Assembly (NCBI RefSeq): GCF_000423565.1
Contig: NZ_KE384041.1
Span: 164,311-228,310, forward strand
Direction: 5' to 3'
DNA: 64,000 bases
Origin: Runella zeae DSM 19591
GTDB lineage: Bacteria > Bacteroidota > Bacteroidia > Cytophagales > Spirosomataceae
The notes under the pieces are model-generated. The model was not told the origin of the DNA, did not search any database, and saw only the letters and a program-made list of their open reading frames with translations. Position 1 is the stretch's first letter. Each line of letters starts with the position of its first letter. Of the stretch, positions 18,301 to 27,385 are shown piece by piece. A program made the translations under genes and the position numbers.

Positions 18301-19605
18301 ATGTTTAACCGTCGTCAATTTTTAGGGTCACTTGGTGCTGCTGCTAGCGCCATCACCCTGCCGCCATTCTTAGCACCTGCCGAAGCCAAAACCTTCGAAA
18401 TGTTTAATCAGCAAATGGCTCATTTTTCGCCTTTAGAGGCTGCTCAAAATGAAGACTTCTGGGCATGGGTCAAAACGGAGTACACCGTCTCTCCCAACTT
18501 ACTTAATCTCAACAATGGAGGGGTATGCCCTCAGCCCCGCTCAGTACAAGATGCCCATATTCGCTTCTATCAGTACTGCAATGAAGCCCCTAGCTACTAT
18601 ATGTGGCGTATATTGGATCAAGGTAGGGAGTCGTTGCGTAGCAAATTGGCAGATTTGGCCGGCTGCTCAGCCGAAGAAATTGCTATCAATCGGAATGCAA
18701 CTGAAGGGCTCAATACGGTCATTTTTGGATTGGACTTAAAGCCTGGAGATGAGGTAGTTTTGACTAAGCAAGACTATCCTAACATGATTAATGCTTGGAA
18801 GCAACGCGAAAAACGCGACGGTATCAAACTAGTTTGGATTAATCTTGATTTGCCCCAAGAAAACGACAATTACTTTGTAGACAAGTTTGTGAGTGCTTTT
18901 ACTTCTCGGACCAAAGTAGTTCATATCACTCACATGATCAATTGGGTAGGGCAGATTCAACCTGTACGCAAAATCGCCGATGAAGCTCATAAAAGAGGCA
19001 TTGAGGTAATTGCCGATGGCGCACATACGTTTGCGCTGTTGGATTTTAAAATTCCCGATTTAGGCTGTGATTATTATGCTACAAGCTTACACAAATGGCT
19101 TTGTGCGCCTTTTGGGAGTGGTATGATGTACGTCAAAAAAGACAAAATCTCAAAAGTATGGGCACTCTTGTCAAACAATGAACCTGACGGCCCCGATATT
19201 CGTAAATTTGAAAGTCTGGGCACGCGTTCTTTTGCGTCAGAAATGGCTATCGGTACAGCCGTAGATTTTCAGTTGTCGATTGGGGCGGCTCGTAAGCAGG
19301 CTCGTGCGCATTACTTACAGCGCTATTGGACTGACAAAGCTCGTCAGATTCCGGGCGTTAAAATCCATACTTCTCCCGACCCTAAATACGCCTGCGCGAT
19401 TGCGCTTGTATCCGTCGATGGAATGAAAACTTCGGAATTGGACGGGCATCTCTACAACAAGCACAAAATCCATACAACAAGCATTGAGTGGGAAAATATC
19501 AAAGGAGTACGCGTAACACCGCATGTATATCATACTCCCAAAGATCTTGATCGCTTGGTCAATGCACTTGATGACATAGCAGGAGCTTCAAAGAGAAAAA
19601 GCTGA
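18301..19605 (+). CDS. Tat-exported class V aminotransferase-like PLP enzyme
   Basis: The 434-residue protein starts with a twin-arginine-like signal (NRRQFLGSLGAAASA) and a cleavable PAEAK end. It then shows the aminotransferase class V fold: NNGGVCPQP, NRNATEGLNTVI, ADGAHTFALLD with the PLP Asp, and SLHKWLCAPFGSG with the PLP Lys. It resembles isopenicillin-N epimerase-like and cysteine desulfurase-like enzymes. An exported PLP enzyme is unusual, but such Tat-tagged members are common in Bacteroidota. The substrate is unknown. A strong hairpin follows. Confidence 0.82.
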   Translation: MFNRRQFLGSLGAAASAITLPPFLAPAEAKTFEMFNQQMAHFSPLEAAQNEDFWAWVKTEYTVSPNLLNLNNGGVCPQPRSVQDAHIRFYQYCNEAPSYYMWRILDQGRESLRSKLADLAGCSAEEIAINRNATEGLNTVIFGLDLKPGDEVVLTKQDYPNMINAWKQREKRDGIKLVWINLDLPQENDNYFVDKFVSAFTSRTKVVHITHMINWVGQIQPVRKIADEAHKRGIEVIADGAHTFALLDFKIPDLGCDYYATSLHKWLCAPFGSGMMYVKKDKISKVWALLSNNEPDGPDIRKFESLGTRSFASEMAIGTAVDFQLSIGAARKQARAHYLQRYWTDKARQIPGVKIHTSPDPKYACAIALVSVDGMKTSELDGHLYNKHKIHTTSIEWENIKGVRVTPHVYHTPKDLDRLVNALDDIAGASKRKS

Positions 19606-19625
19606 GAATAAAAATTTTGAAAGAT

Positions 19626-19676
19626 ACTGAGTTACTAAGCGAAGGCATGATTTGCTATGAGGCTTAGTAACTCAGT
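19626..19676. terminator. Bidirectional terminator between convergent genes
   Basis: ACTGAGTTACTAAGC at 19626-19640 and its perfect complement at 19662-19676 lie between the aminotransferase (plus) and the bTHX gene (minus), with a 21-base loop. Confidence 0.7.
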
Positions 19677-19692
19677 TGTGTCATAGCCTACC

Positions 19693-19809
19693 TTAAGTAG
19701 TTGGTGAGGAAGGTTTTGGAGGTATCATTTTCTTCTTAGAAGGGCGTTTTACACCATTTGAACCTCGCCAAATCTTACCTCTTTTGGTCTTTCTGTCTCC
19801 TTTTCCCAT
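19693..19809 (-). CDS. Small ribosomal protein bTHX
   Basis: A 38-residue frame begins [18 protein letters not shown], the classic start of the 30S protein THX. It is strongly basic ([14 protein letters not shown]) and ends KPSSPTT. THX is a small peptide placed at the head of the 30S subunit and is common in Bacteroidota and Thermus. Its size means it is often missed. It is convergent with the aminotransferase gene. Confidence 0.88.
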   Translation of the reverse strand: MGKGDRKTKRGKIWRGSNGVKRPSKKKMIPPKPSSPTT

Positions 19810-19902
19810 GATAATATTATGTTTAAGAATAAAGAAAAATGAATATACAAAGATAAAAATCAATTAAATTGCCTTCAAACGGATAGTTTAATTTTTTAAG
19901 CA

Positions 19903-20751
19903 ATGAAAACATTTCAAGTTCTTATTTTTTGTTTATTAACTCACTTCATTCAAGCGCAAGACAAGTCATTGTTATGGGAAATATCGGGCAATGGCCTTTC
20001 GAAGCCTTCCTATCTCTATGGTACCATTCATTTGATTTGTCCCAGTGATTATTTTTTGACCGATTCGACTAAGGCTGCTTTTGCAAAAACCGATCAGGTA
20101 TATCTTGAACTTGACATGGACGACCCTAGCATGATGTCGAAAATGATGAAGACGGCGATGTTTACAGATGGTAAAAAGCTCAAAGATTATCTCTCGGTGG
20201 ATGATTATACGTTATTGAATGATTATTTTAAACAAAAAATGGGAATGGGACTCGACCAAATGAATGGCATGAAGCCATTTACGGTGATGTCGATGTTGTA
20301 CATGACTTTACTGTCGTGTCAACCACAGTCCTATGAGTTAGTGTTTACGCAGATGGCTTCCAATGCCAAAAAAGAAATGCTAGGACTGGAAACCGTTGAA
20401 TTTCAAATGGGAGTTTTTGACCAAATTCCTTACGAAAAGCAGGCGGCATTACTGGCCGATATGGTTCGAAAAAAAGAAGAATCTGCCAAAGAATTTGGGC
20501 AGATGGTAGGACTTTATAAAGCTCAAGATGTAGAAGGGCTGTTGAAAGTAATGGATAATAGTGAGTGGGATTTTAATGGTTATGAAGATATTTTACTGGC
20601 CAATCGGAACGCCGCATGGATACCTATCATGGAAAAAGCCATGCAAACAAAACCTACTTTTTTTGCGGTCGGGGCAGGGCATTTGGGTGGACAAAAGGGA
20701 GTGTTGAGTTTATTGAAAAAACAAGGGTTTAGGGTAAGGCCTGTATTATAA
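19903..20751 (+). CDS. TraB/GumN family protein
   Basis: The 282-residue product has a signal peptide (about residues 1-18, HFIQAQ) and the TraB/GumN pattern: YLYGTIHLICP near residue 40, VYLELDMDDP near 67 and a C-terminal FFAVGAGHLGG. These GxxH motifs and acidic residues are thought to form a metal-dependent hydrolase or protease site in the Tiki/TraB superfamily. The likely location is the periplasm. Its target is unknown. It is convergent with the CPBP gene 3 bases away. Confidence 0.85.
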   Translation: MKTFQVLIFCLLTHFIQAQDKSLLWEISGNGLSKPSYLYGTIHLICPSDYFLTDSTKAAFAKTDQVYLELDMDDPSMMSKMMKTAMFTDGKKLKDYLSVDDYTLLNDYFKQKMGMGLDQMNGMKPFTVMSMLYMTLLSCQPQSYELVFTQMASNAKKEMLGLETVEFQMGVFDQIPYEKQAALLADMVRKKEESAKEFGQMVGLYKAQDVEGLLKVMDNSEWDFNGYEDILLANRNAAWIPIMEKAMQTKPTFFAVGAGHLGGQKGVLSLLKKQGFRVRPVL

Positions 20752-20754
20752 ACT

Positions 20755-21684
20755 TTAAATCTTTTGGAGCCAAGCGGCAAGGTCCATAAGCCAAGCTACA
20801 CCTATGTGGACAATGATGCCTCCCCATATACTGCGCGTTTGAAAGGCGAGTACTCCCAATATATATCCCCCAAAAATAGACCCGATAGTTTCTCCAATAG
20901 GTTTGCCAAAGTGTAGGGCCGCATAGCAAACAACCATAGGTACGATACTGCCCCTTCCCAGTAAATGTGACATCCCAACTACCATAAAACCTCTGAATAT
21001 AAGCTCCGTAGATACAAAATCAAACCCATAAAACACTTCATAAATCAAAGTAGTGAGTATGGGAGAAACTCCAAAAAACTCATCGGCGTTGGAGTCTTCA
21101 TAGGAGGGGTAGGAGCTTAAAAAATCTGCTTGAAAAGAAGCCCAGATTATGAGAGGTATCATCAATACCACCAAGAATAAATAAGGCTTTAAAGCATGCC
21201 ATTTAGGAAGAAAACCGTAGAAAAAATGCCGTTGGGTATCAAATGTGCTGTAAAATATAAATAAAGGAACAAATACTGTCAGGAAAGAGGAGATATTAGT
21301 GAAACAATGAAAAGCATAGTTGTAAATAGCTCCCTTAAATATCGATTGACTCCAATGGTGATAGGCATAAAAACCACCATCTATCCCAAGGATTGCTAAG
21401 ATGAAAAGGCTATATACCCAAAAACGTGGATTTTGTAAACGCCACCACTCTTTGCGAAAGCCGATCCAAATCAATAAGCTACCATAGTAAGAAAAGGCAT
21501 ATAGCAGAAAATACCAAAACATGCGTAATGGCCTGCCACGGTAACTATCAATGATGCCTTTTTCGAGATTGACGCTATAATTGAAGAAAATAATAACGAA
21601 AAGAAATAAGGCAATGCTAATGTAAATATCCCAGCGAAAATCGGCTTGGAAATGCGTTCGAATAGCTTGCCAAATCGCTTTCAT
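20755..21684 (-). CDS. CPBP-family intramembrane metalloprotease
   Basis: The 309-residue protein has several membrane segments and the three CPBP motifs: ELIFRGF (motif 1, normally EExxxR, here with Thr before the Glu), YAALHFGKP (motif 2) and IVHIGVAWLMD (motif 3). CPBP proteases of the CAAX/Abi group cleave within membranes and can be involved in maturation of peptides or signalling. I chose the ATG at 21684, 1 base after the murQ stop. Longer starts would lie inside murQ. Co-transcription with murQ is likely. Confidence 0.82.
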   Translation of the reverse strand: MKAIWQAIRTHFQADFRWDIYISIALFLFVIIFFNYSVNLEKGIIDSYRGRPLRMFWYFLLYAFSYYGSLLIWIGFRKEWWRLQNPRFWVYSLFILAILGIDGGFYAYHHWSQSIFKGAIYNYAFHCFTNISSFLTVFVPLFIFYSTFDTQRHFFYGFLPKWHALKPYLFLVVLMIPLIIWASFQADFLSSYPSYEDSNADEFFGVSPILTTLIYEVFYGFDFVSTELIFRGFMVVGMSHLLGRGSIVPMVVCYAALHFGKPIGETIGSIFGGYILGVLAFQTRSIWGGIIVHIGVAWLMDLAAWLQKI

Positions 21685-21685
21685 A

Positions 21686-22498
21686 TTAAGGCTTTCTGCC
21701 TGCTTCAACGGCATTGCGCACGCTACCGTGGGCATCTAAAAGACCCTGAGCTTCTTCAATGCTTAAATAGGGGAGTTCTTCTCTTACCATTCTTATGGCA
21801 CGCTGTACAAGTTTATAATTAGTCATTTGCATATCGACCATTTTGTTGCCTTTTACGCGTCCAAGTTGTATCATTACAGAGGTAGAAATCATATTGAGGG
21901 CGAGTTTTTGGGCGGTACCCGCTTTCATGCGGGTGCTACCAGTCACAAACTCCGGTCCTACCACTACTTCTACCGGAAACTCCGCCGCTGCGGCTACCGC
22001 AGAGCCAGTATTACACACAATACAGCCTGTTAAGACACCCGCTTGGCGCGCTTTTTCAAGGCCTCCAATGACATAAGGGGTACGACCTGAGGCGGCAATC
22101 CCAATTAAAGAATCTAGCTCATCGATTTCGTATTCGAGAAGGTCAATCCATGCTTGGTTGGGGTCATCTTCGGCATTCTCTACCGCTTTTCGGATGGCTT
22201 GGTCACCACCTGCCATGATACCAATCACCAAATCAAAAGGTACGCCATAGGTAGGGGGACATTCGGATGCATCTACTACACCTAGCCGACCGCTGGTACC
22301 TGCGCCTATGTAGAAAAGCCGACCCCCTTGCTTCATTCTAACCACGATTTGCTCTACGAGTGCTTCTATTTGTGGAATGGCTTTTTCCACGGCATAGGGC
22401 ACAGTTTTGTCTTCATTGTTGATATTAGTTAACAGCTCTCTCACGCTCATGAGTTCGAGGTTATTATAGAGAGAGGTCGATTCGGTTGTAGATAGCAT
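21686..22498 (-). CDS. murQ: N-acetylmuramic acid 6-phosphate etherase
   Basis: MurQ removes the lactyl ether from MurNAc-6-phosphate to give GlcNAc-6-phosphate, in cytoplasmic peptidoglycan recycling. The 270-residue protein has the SIS-domain signatures GGRLFYIGAGTSGRLGVVDASECPP (in part), IMAGGDQAIRKAVENAEDD, IGIAASGRTPYV and VTGSTRMKAGTAQK. Length is slightly shorter than the roughly 300 of E. coli MurQ, as the C-terminal UBA-like tail is brief. With NamZ at 918-2132 it argues for salvage of wall MurNAc. The CPBP gene follows at once. Confidence 0.95.
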   Translation of the reverse strand: MLSTTESTSLYNNLELMSVRELLTNINNEDKTVPYAVEKAIPQIEALVEQIVVRMKQGGRLFYIGAGTSGRLGVVDASECPPTYGVPFDLVIGIMAGGDQAIRKAVENAEDDPNQAWIDLLEYEIDELDSLIGIAASGRTPYVIGGLEKARQAGVLTGCIVCNTGSAVAAAAEFPVEVVVGPEFVTGSTRMKAGTAQKLALNMISTSVMIQLGRVKGNKMVDMQMTNYKLVQRAIRMVREELPYLSIEEAQGLLDAHGSVRNAVEAGRKP

Positions 22499-22570
22499 GT
22501 GCGTAAAAAATAAAGCAAATTTTTGAAAGTAAAATTCCTTTTGTGTTTATGAAGAACTTTACCTGAAAGA

Positions 22571-23233
22571 TTAATTAAGAGTGGCTATGACCGTAACACT
22601 ACCAGTGGTTTTGTCTTCCAAATTGACATTGAGGGTAGCATCGAGGGGTAAATAAATATCTACTCTAGACCCAAATTTGATAAAACCCATCTCAGAGCCT
22701 TGGCTTACTTGCTGTCCTTCTTTTACATACCAAACGATACGCTTGGCCAAAGCACCTGCAATTTGTCTAAACAAAATCTCTACACCATTTGGTGACTGAA
22801 TAACGGTAGTAGTGCGTTCATTTTCGGTGCTTGATTTGGGGTGCCACGCTACTAGATATTTTCCTGGATGATATTTGAAATACTTCACAACTCCGCTGAT
22901 AGGGTTCCAATTAATATGTACATTGATGGGTGACATAAAAATGGATACTTGTCGTCTTGGTCCTTTAAAGTATTCTGTTTCAACCACTTCTTCTATTACT
23001 ACTACCTTGCCATCACAAGGTGCTATGACGTGCTTGGGGTTGATAGGAGAGAGGCGAGTAGGTTTACGAAAAAACTGTACAATGATAAAAAAGAATATAA
23101 TAGAGGCTACTAGCCAAGTGGTGGTAAGCCATTCGATTTCGCCTAAAAAATTACGTAGGAGGGCATTGGTTCCTAATACAAACAGTGCCGCTAATCCAAT
23201 ACTAACAAAGCCTTCTTTATGGATAGTCATCAT
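22571..23233 (-). CDS. psd: Phosphatidylserine decarboxylase proenzyme
   Basis: PSD makes phosphatidylethanolamine in the inner membrane. The 220-residue product is the short form with two N-terminal membrane segments (about residues 10-50) and the core blocks VIAPCDGKV, FMSPINVHINW, YHPGKY and the autocleavage site FGSRVD (near residue 188), where Gly-Ser is cut to form the pyruvoyl group. Two adjacent ATGs are possible starts. The gene stands 72 bases from murQ on the same strand. Confidence 0.93.
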   Translation of the reverse strand: MMTIHKEGFVSIGLAALFVLGTNALLRNFLGEIEWLTTTWLVASIIFFFIIVQFFRKPTRLSPINPKHVIAPCDGKVVVIEEVVETEYFKGPRRQVSIFMSPINVHINWNPISGVVKYFKYHPGKYLVAWHPKSSTENERTTTVIQSPNGVEILFRQIAGALAKRIVWYVKEGQQVSQGSEMGFIKFGSRVDIYLPLDATLNVNLEDKTTGSVTVIATLN

Positions 23234-23336
23234 TCTTATACGTATAAAAAATAAATGCGGGGAAAGGAGGTGAGTCCTTTGCCCCGCAAAAATAGTAATC
23301 TTATTACTACTCTCTACTGCCTAGTGCTTACTTTTA

Positions 23337-24611
23337 TTAATACCCCCCACGGAATTTGTAGGTACTCGCTACTTTGTCGATAGCCACAATGTAAGCAGCT
23401 AGGCGCATATTGACCTTGTATTTTTGTGAAGTGGCGTACACGTTTTCAAAAGCGTCTTTCAAAATACGGTCAGAGCGGCGGTTGATTCGTTCTAAGTTCC
23501 ATTTATAACCGATTCGGTTTTGTACCCATTCAAAATACGAAACGGTTACTCCCCCAGCATTGGCCAAAATATCAGGAACTACCATGATACCTTTGTCATT
23601 GATGATGGTATCTGCATTGGCCGAAGTAGGTCCATTGGCACCTTCCACAATCATTTTGGCTTGGATATGAGCGGCATTTTCTTGGGTAATCACGTCTTCT
23701 TTGGCCGCAGGTACGAGCACATCTACCGGCAGTGCGAGCAATTCTTCATTGGTAATAGACTCTGCTTGTTGATAACCTTCCAATATCCCACCATTGGCAG
23801 CCCGATAAGCGATTGCGTCTTCTATGTCAATACCGCGCTCGTTATAATATCCCCCTGAAATATCACTAATCGCCTGAACCGTGACGCCCCGCTCATGCAA
23901 AAGCGCCGCTGCATACATGCCCACGTTTCCAAATCCTTGCACGGCAGCCGTAGTTCGGTAAGGGTTCAAACGCATTTTTTCCATCGCTGCCAATGCCGAT
24001 ACCGTCACGCCCCGGCCCGTGGCTTCTGTACGGCCTAGTGACCCACCCAATACCAAAGGCTTACCTGTCACCACCGCCGGAACGGTCATCCCCATGGCTT
24101 TGGAGTATTCATCCATGAGCCATGCCATTTCGCGGGGGCCTGTACCCATATCAGGAGCCGGAATATCTTTGTCAGGCCCGAATTCATCGAGCATAGCCGT
24201 CGTATAAGCACGCATCAAACGCTCAATTTCGCCCGCCGACATTTGGCGAGGGTTGCAAGCAATGCCTCCTTTGGCGCCTCCGTAAGGAATATCTACTACG
24301 GCGCATTTCCAAGTCATCCAAGCAGCTAGAGCGCGTACTTCGTCGATATTGACACCCATATCAAAACGAATCCCACCTTTGGCGGGGCCTAAGATGGTAG
24401 AGTGAATGACGCGGTAGCCTTCAAAAACCTTGATTTGCCCGTTGTCCATTGTCACAGGAAGCCCTACAACTACTTGTTTGCGAGGAACTTTGAGTATATG
24501 GTACATTTCGTCGCTGATACCGAGAAGCTCGGCTGCTTTGTCAAAGCGCGACATCATAGACTCCAGTGGATTCTCCTTATCTTTAATAGGAGCTGGCTCA
24601 ATATAAGTCAT
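23337..24611 (-). CDS. gdhA: Glutamate dehydrogenase (Glu/Leu/Phe/Val family)
   Basis: This 424-residue enzyme interconverts glutamate and 2-oxoglutarate plus ammonia. Signatures are HSTILGPAKGGIRF, MTWKCAVVDIPYGGAKGGI with the catalytic Lys, PAPDMGTG, the Rossmann motif VQGFGNVG near residue 225 and EGANGPTS. The hexameric GdhA/RocG type of about 420 residues fits well. The cofactor preference is not assigned. It is monocistronic in appearance. Confidence 0.93.
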   Translation of the reverse strand: MTYIEPAPIKDKENPLESMMSRFDKAAELLGISDEMYHILKVPRKQVVVGLPVTMDNGQIKVFEGYRVIHSTILGPAKGGIRFDMGVNIDEVRALAAWMTWKCAVVDIPYGGAKGGIACNPRQMSAGEIERLMRAYTTAMLDEFGPDKDIPAPDMGTGPREMAWLMDEYSKAMGMTVPAVVTGKPLVLGGSLGRTEATGRGVTVSALAAMEKMRLNPYRTTAAVQGFGNVGMYAAALLHERGVTVQAISDISGGYYNERGIDIEDAIAYRAANGGILEGYQQAESITNEELLALPVDVLVPAAKEDVITQENAAHIQAKMIVEGANGPTSANADTIINDKGIMVVPDILANAGGVTVSYFEWVQNRIGYKWNLERINRRSDRILKDAFENVYATSQKYKVNMRLAAYIVAIDKVASTYKFRGGY

Positions 24612-24916
24612 AATTTTAACGATTCTGATTGTTTTGGAATTGCTGTTTGTTGAAAAAGGAAACGAACTAGCTACTTGCTTATTTTAGCAGTCTATTTCCT
24701 GAACGCAAACTTAATATCTTTATAACGAAAAAAACAAAAAGATAGTTTTTTCTTGTTTAAGTACAATTTGGTTTTTAAAGAAGGTTGTATCAATTAAATT
24801 ATAAAGTGTAGAATCGTATAGAAGTTTAGTGTTTATTTCCCAAATAAAACTTGGTATTTATGACATTTTTGCAAATCAAAAAATAATAACTTTTTAGTAA
24901 ACGGTCGCTAAAATCA

Positions 24917-24946
24917 TTGGTATAAATAGAATAAAGCGTAATTTTG
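24917..24946 (+). promoter_or_regulatory. Promoter of the DksA-like gene
   Basis: TTG at 24917-24919 and TAATTTTG at 24939-24946 are spaced by exactly 19 bases, a near-ideal Bacteroidota promoter. The start would be near 24953, giving a leader of about 50 bases. The remainder of the gene-free stretch 24612-25001 is AT-rich, and I see nothing else in it. Confidence 0.78.
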
Positions 24947-25001
24947 CGGCTGAATATCGAAGGCCGCCATTTAAGTTTTTACCCCAAACAGTAAACTGAG
25001 T

Positions 25002-25385
25002 ATGACAGTACAGGAAGAAAAAAAGCGTTACTCCGAAGAAGAGTTGAAGGAGTTTGAAGGTATCATCAACCAGAAATTAGATGCTGCGCGCAATGAATTA
25101 GCGTACATTAAAGACACGTTGAGTCGGAAAAACGACAGTGGCACCGACAACACTGGCGCTGCTACCAAGTTGATGGAAGATGTAGATACAAGTGAGCGTG
25201 AGCAAATGAGTCAATCGGCCGCTCGCTTGCAGAAATTTATTACACAACTTGAGAATGCCCTTGTTCGTATCAAAAATGGTACCTATGGTATTTGTATAGA
25301 TACGGGCAAGTTGATTCCAAAAGAGCGTCTACGTGCTGTGCCACACACGCAGCAGACGATTGAAGCAAAATTGCGTCGGGTATAA
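25002..25385 (+). CDS. DksA/TraR-like regulator lacking zinc cysteines
   Basis: The 127-residue protein has the long coiled-coil hairpin of DksA/TraR (about residues 5-85, with NTGAATKLMEDVDTSE at its tip) and the conserved C-terminal YGICIDTGKLIPKERLRAVP. DksA-type proteins bind RNA polymerase through the secondary channel and alter promoter choice, often with ppGpp. Only one Cys of the usual four zinc ligands remains, so the fold is probably zinc-free, as in other Bacteroidota members. A strong promoter and a strong terminator frame the gene. Confidence 0.85.
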   Translation: MTVQEEKKRYSEEELKEFEGIINQKLDAARNELAYIKDTLSRKNDSGTDNTGAATKLMEDVDTSEREQMSQSAARLQKFITQLENALVRIKNGTYGICIDTGKLIPKERLRAVPHTQQTIEAKLRRV

Positions 25386-25405
25386 ACTTTTAGGCTAGCT
25401 TCCCT

Positions 25406-25466
25406 AAGGCGACAAAAGTGCTATTCTTGCTAGTTGAAGCAAGAAAGTGCTTTTGTCGCCTTTTTT
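25406..25466 (+). terminator. Intrinsic terminator after DksA-like gene
   Basis: Arms at 25406-25418 and 25450-25462 are perfectly complementary (13 bases), with a secondary hairpin TTCTTGCT/AGCAAGAA inside the loop and a run of six T at 25461-25466. Confidence 0.88.
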
Positions 25467-25544
25467 GTGAGCAAATATTGTTGATGGAATATATTTAAAG
25501 TGCAGATTTTTAGGAGATTAGAGATACGATGTTTTGATTTACAC

Positions 25545-26300
25545 TTATTGCTCCATCCAACGAAGAAAATGAGAGGCTTTGGCTTTGCTGACCACGACGG
25601 TTTCGGGAGTAGCTAAACTAAGTTTTAAAACTAACTTCCGCGCAAAATATTGTTCTACTGAAATGATGGCCTCTTTGTGAACGATAAACTGCCGGTTGGC
25701 GCGGTAAAACATTTGCGAATCAAGTTGATTTTCAAGGTCGTCAAGCGAATAATGTAGCTGATAGCGGAGGTTTTTGTGGGTATAGGCGGCCAATGTTCCA
25801 TTTTCGTAATAAAAAAAGGCAATTTCATGGGCTTTGATGGGGAGGATTTTGTCTTTGAAATAAACCAATAACGTCGATTTATGCGAAGGCTTGAGAACCG
25901 AGAGAAGGTTCTCAAGGGGTGTATTAGGGGCTTTAAATGCGTTTTTTAAGGTATTTAGCTTAGATAGTCCTTGCTGTAACCGCTCTTTATCAATAGGTTT
26001 GAGAAGATAATCGATACCATTGGTCTCAAATGCTCGAATGGCGTACTCATCAAAAGCTGTACAAAAAATCACCGGTGCTTGTATCTTGACCGCCTTGAAA
26101 ATGTCAAAACTGAGGCCATCAGCTAGTTGAATATCCGAAAAGATAAGATCAGGGCTCGGGTGTTGGTTTAACCACTCAATCGATTCTTCAACGGAAGATA
26201 AAATACCCATAATCTTAGCTTCGGGGTAGGTATCTTCGAGCATCCGCCTGAGTTCTTTTGCGGCTTTTATCTCGTCTTCTATGATGAGTATTTGTGACAT
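25545..26300 (-). CDS. LytTR-type response regulator
   Basis: The 251-residue protein has a receiver domain (about residues 1-120: IIEDE, phospho-Asp in LIFSDIQL, Lys in LLKPIDKERL) and a C-terminal LytTR DNA-binding domain (about 150-250, HEIAFFYYENGTLAAYT, MFYRANRQFIVHKEAI). It pairs with the LytS-like kinase just upstream, whose 3' end it overlaps by 22 bases. The pair probably controls the neighbouring TonB receptor and DUF4249 genes or responds to their ligand; this is inference. Confidence 0.9.
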   Translation of the reverse strand: MSQILIIEDEIKAAKELRRMLEDTYPEAKIMGILSSVEESIEWLNQHPSPDLIFSDIQLADGLSFDIFKAVKIQAPVIFCTAFDEYAIRAFETNGIDYLLKPIDKERLQQGLSKLNTLKNAFKAPNTPLENLLSVLKPSHKSTLLVYFKDKILPIKAHEIAFFYYENGTLAAYTHKNLRYQLHYSLDDLENQLDSQMFYRANRQFIVHKEAIISVEQYFARKLVLKLSLATPETVVVSKAKASHFLRWMEQ

Positions 26301-27298
26301 GCGAGCAAAGGAAGTTTGACCGTAAAAGTATGAGAAGTTTGAGAGATTTCGACTGATTTGTCGGCCAATAAAGCATATCGACTGATAATGTTTTTAAGTC
26401 CTATTCCAGTACTTTCCTCTACTGATTTTTTGGGTTGTAGATTGTTTTGAACAACTAAATAGCCATTCTCATTAAAAATGCTGATTGTGAGGGGTTTGTT
26501 GAGAGAAATGACATTGTGCTTTATGCTGTTTTCCACAAGTATTTGTAACGACAACGGGGGAATACTACATTTCAAGGTCTCAGTCGATACCTTGATATCA
26601 ATCAAAAGAGCGTCTTCAAAACGTTCTTGTAAGATGTAAAAGTAAGATTTTACAAAGTTAAGTTCTTCTTCAATCAGGGCTAAATGACGTTCTGAATGAT
26701 GAAGCAAATAGCGATATACATTTGAAAGTTGTACCACATAATTTTTTACATTTTCTTCCTCAGTCAATGTTTTGAGGGTATTCAATGAATTAAATAAAAA
26801 ATGGGGGCTGATTTGTTGTTTGAGCGAACCAAGACGTGCCGATAGATTATCTTGTTTTAAGTGCTCTATCTCCAACTTAATTTTTTGGGTACGAAGCAGT
26901 AAGTTGAAGTAGTAAATAATAAAAGATAAAACTCCGCCTACCATCATACCTCTAAAAAGTATAATTCCTACGCGTTGTTTCCAAGATAAATCATTTAAAA
27001 AAAATGAAATGATAGGTCGAGGAAGAAGCTGAATAAAAAAAGAATAATGAAGCAGCGAGAGGAAAATGCACCCCCATACTCCCACCCAGAGCCGGAGATA
27101 AATATTTGTAAAACGACGGCTTTGAAAAAGTACTTGTAAAAGAATCCAACAGAGCAGCGAAAATGTAAATGTAAAGAAGAGGTTTTGGGTGATATTGCTG
27201 AGATTATCCATTTCAAAGCGAATAATCCGAGGTAGCAGTGCCAGTATTGAGATGAAAAGAGAGATGACGGCTCCGGTTTTTATTTGGTATTTTTTCAT
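26279..27298 (-). CDS. LytS-type membrane sensor histidine kinase
   Basis: The 339-residue protein has about four membrane segments in residues 10-140, then a short coiled coil and the His_kinase domain: SLKQQISPHFLFNSLNTLK carries the phospho-His, and SLQILVENSIKHN with STGIGLKNIISRY forms the ATP-binding part. No separate periplasmic sensor domain is seen, so the membrane part is the likely sensor. It overlaps the response regulator gene, so both are co-translated. Confidence 0.9.
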   Translation of the reverse strand: MKKYQIKTGAVISLFISILALLPRIIRFEMDNLSNITQNLFFTFTFSLLCWILLQVLFQSRRFTNIYLRLWVGVWGCIFLSLLHYSFFIQLLPRPIISFFLNDLSWKQRVGIILFRGMMVGGVLSFIIYYFNLLLRTQKIKLEIEHLKQDNLSARLGSLKQQISPHFLFNSLNTLKTLTEEENVKNYVVQLSNVYRYLLHHSERHLALIEEELNFVKSYFYILQERFEDALLIDIKVSTETLKCSIPPLSLQILVENSIKHNVISLNKPLTISIFNENGYLVVQNNLQPKKSVEESTGIGLKNIISRYALLADKSVEISQTSHTFTVKLPLLACHKYSS

Positions 27299-27385
27299 GT
27301 AAAAATCTTAAAATCGCAATGTTTCCAAAATTACCATTCTCTAAATTGTCAACCCAATTTTTGAAAAAATCCTCATAAGTAGCCT

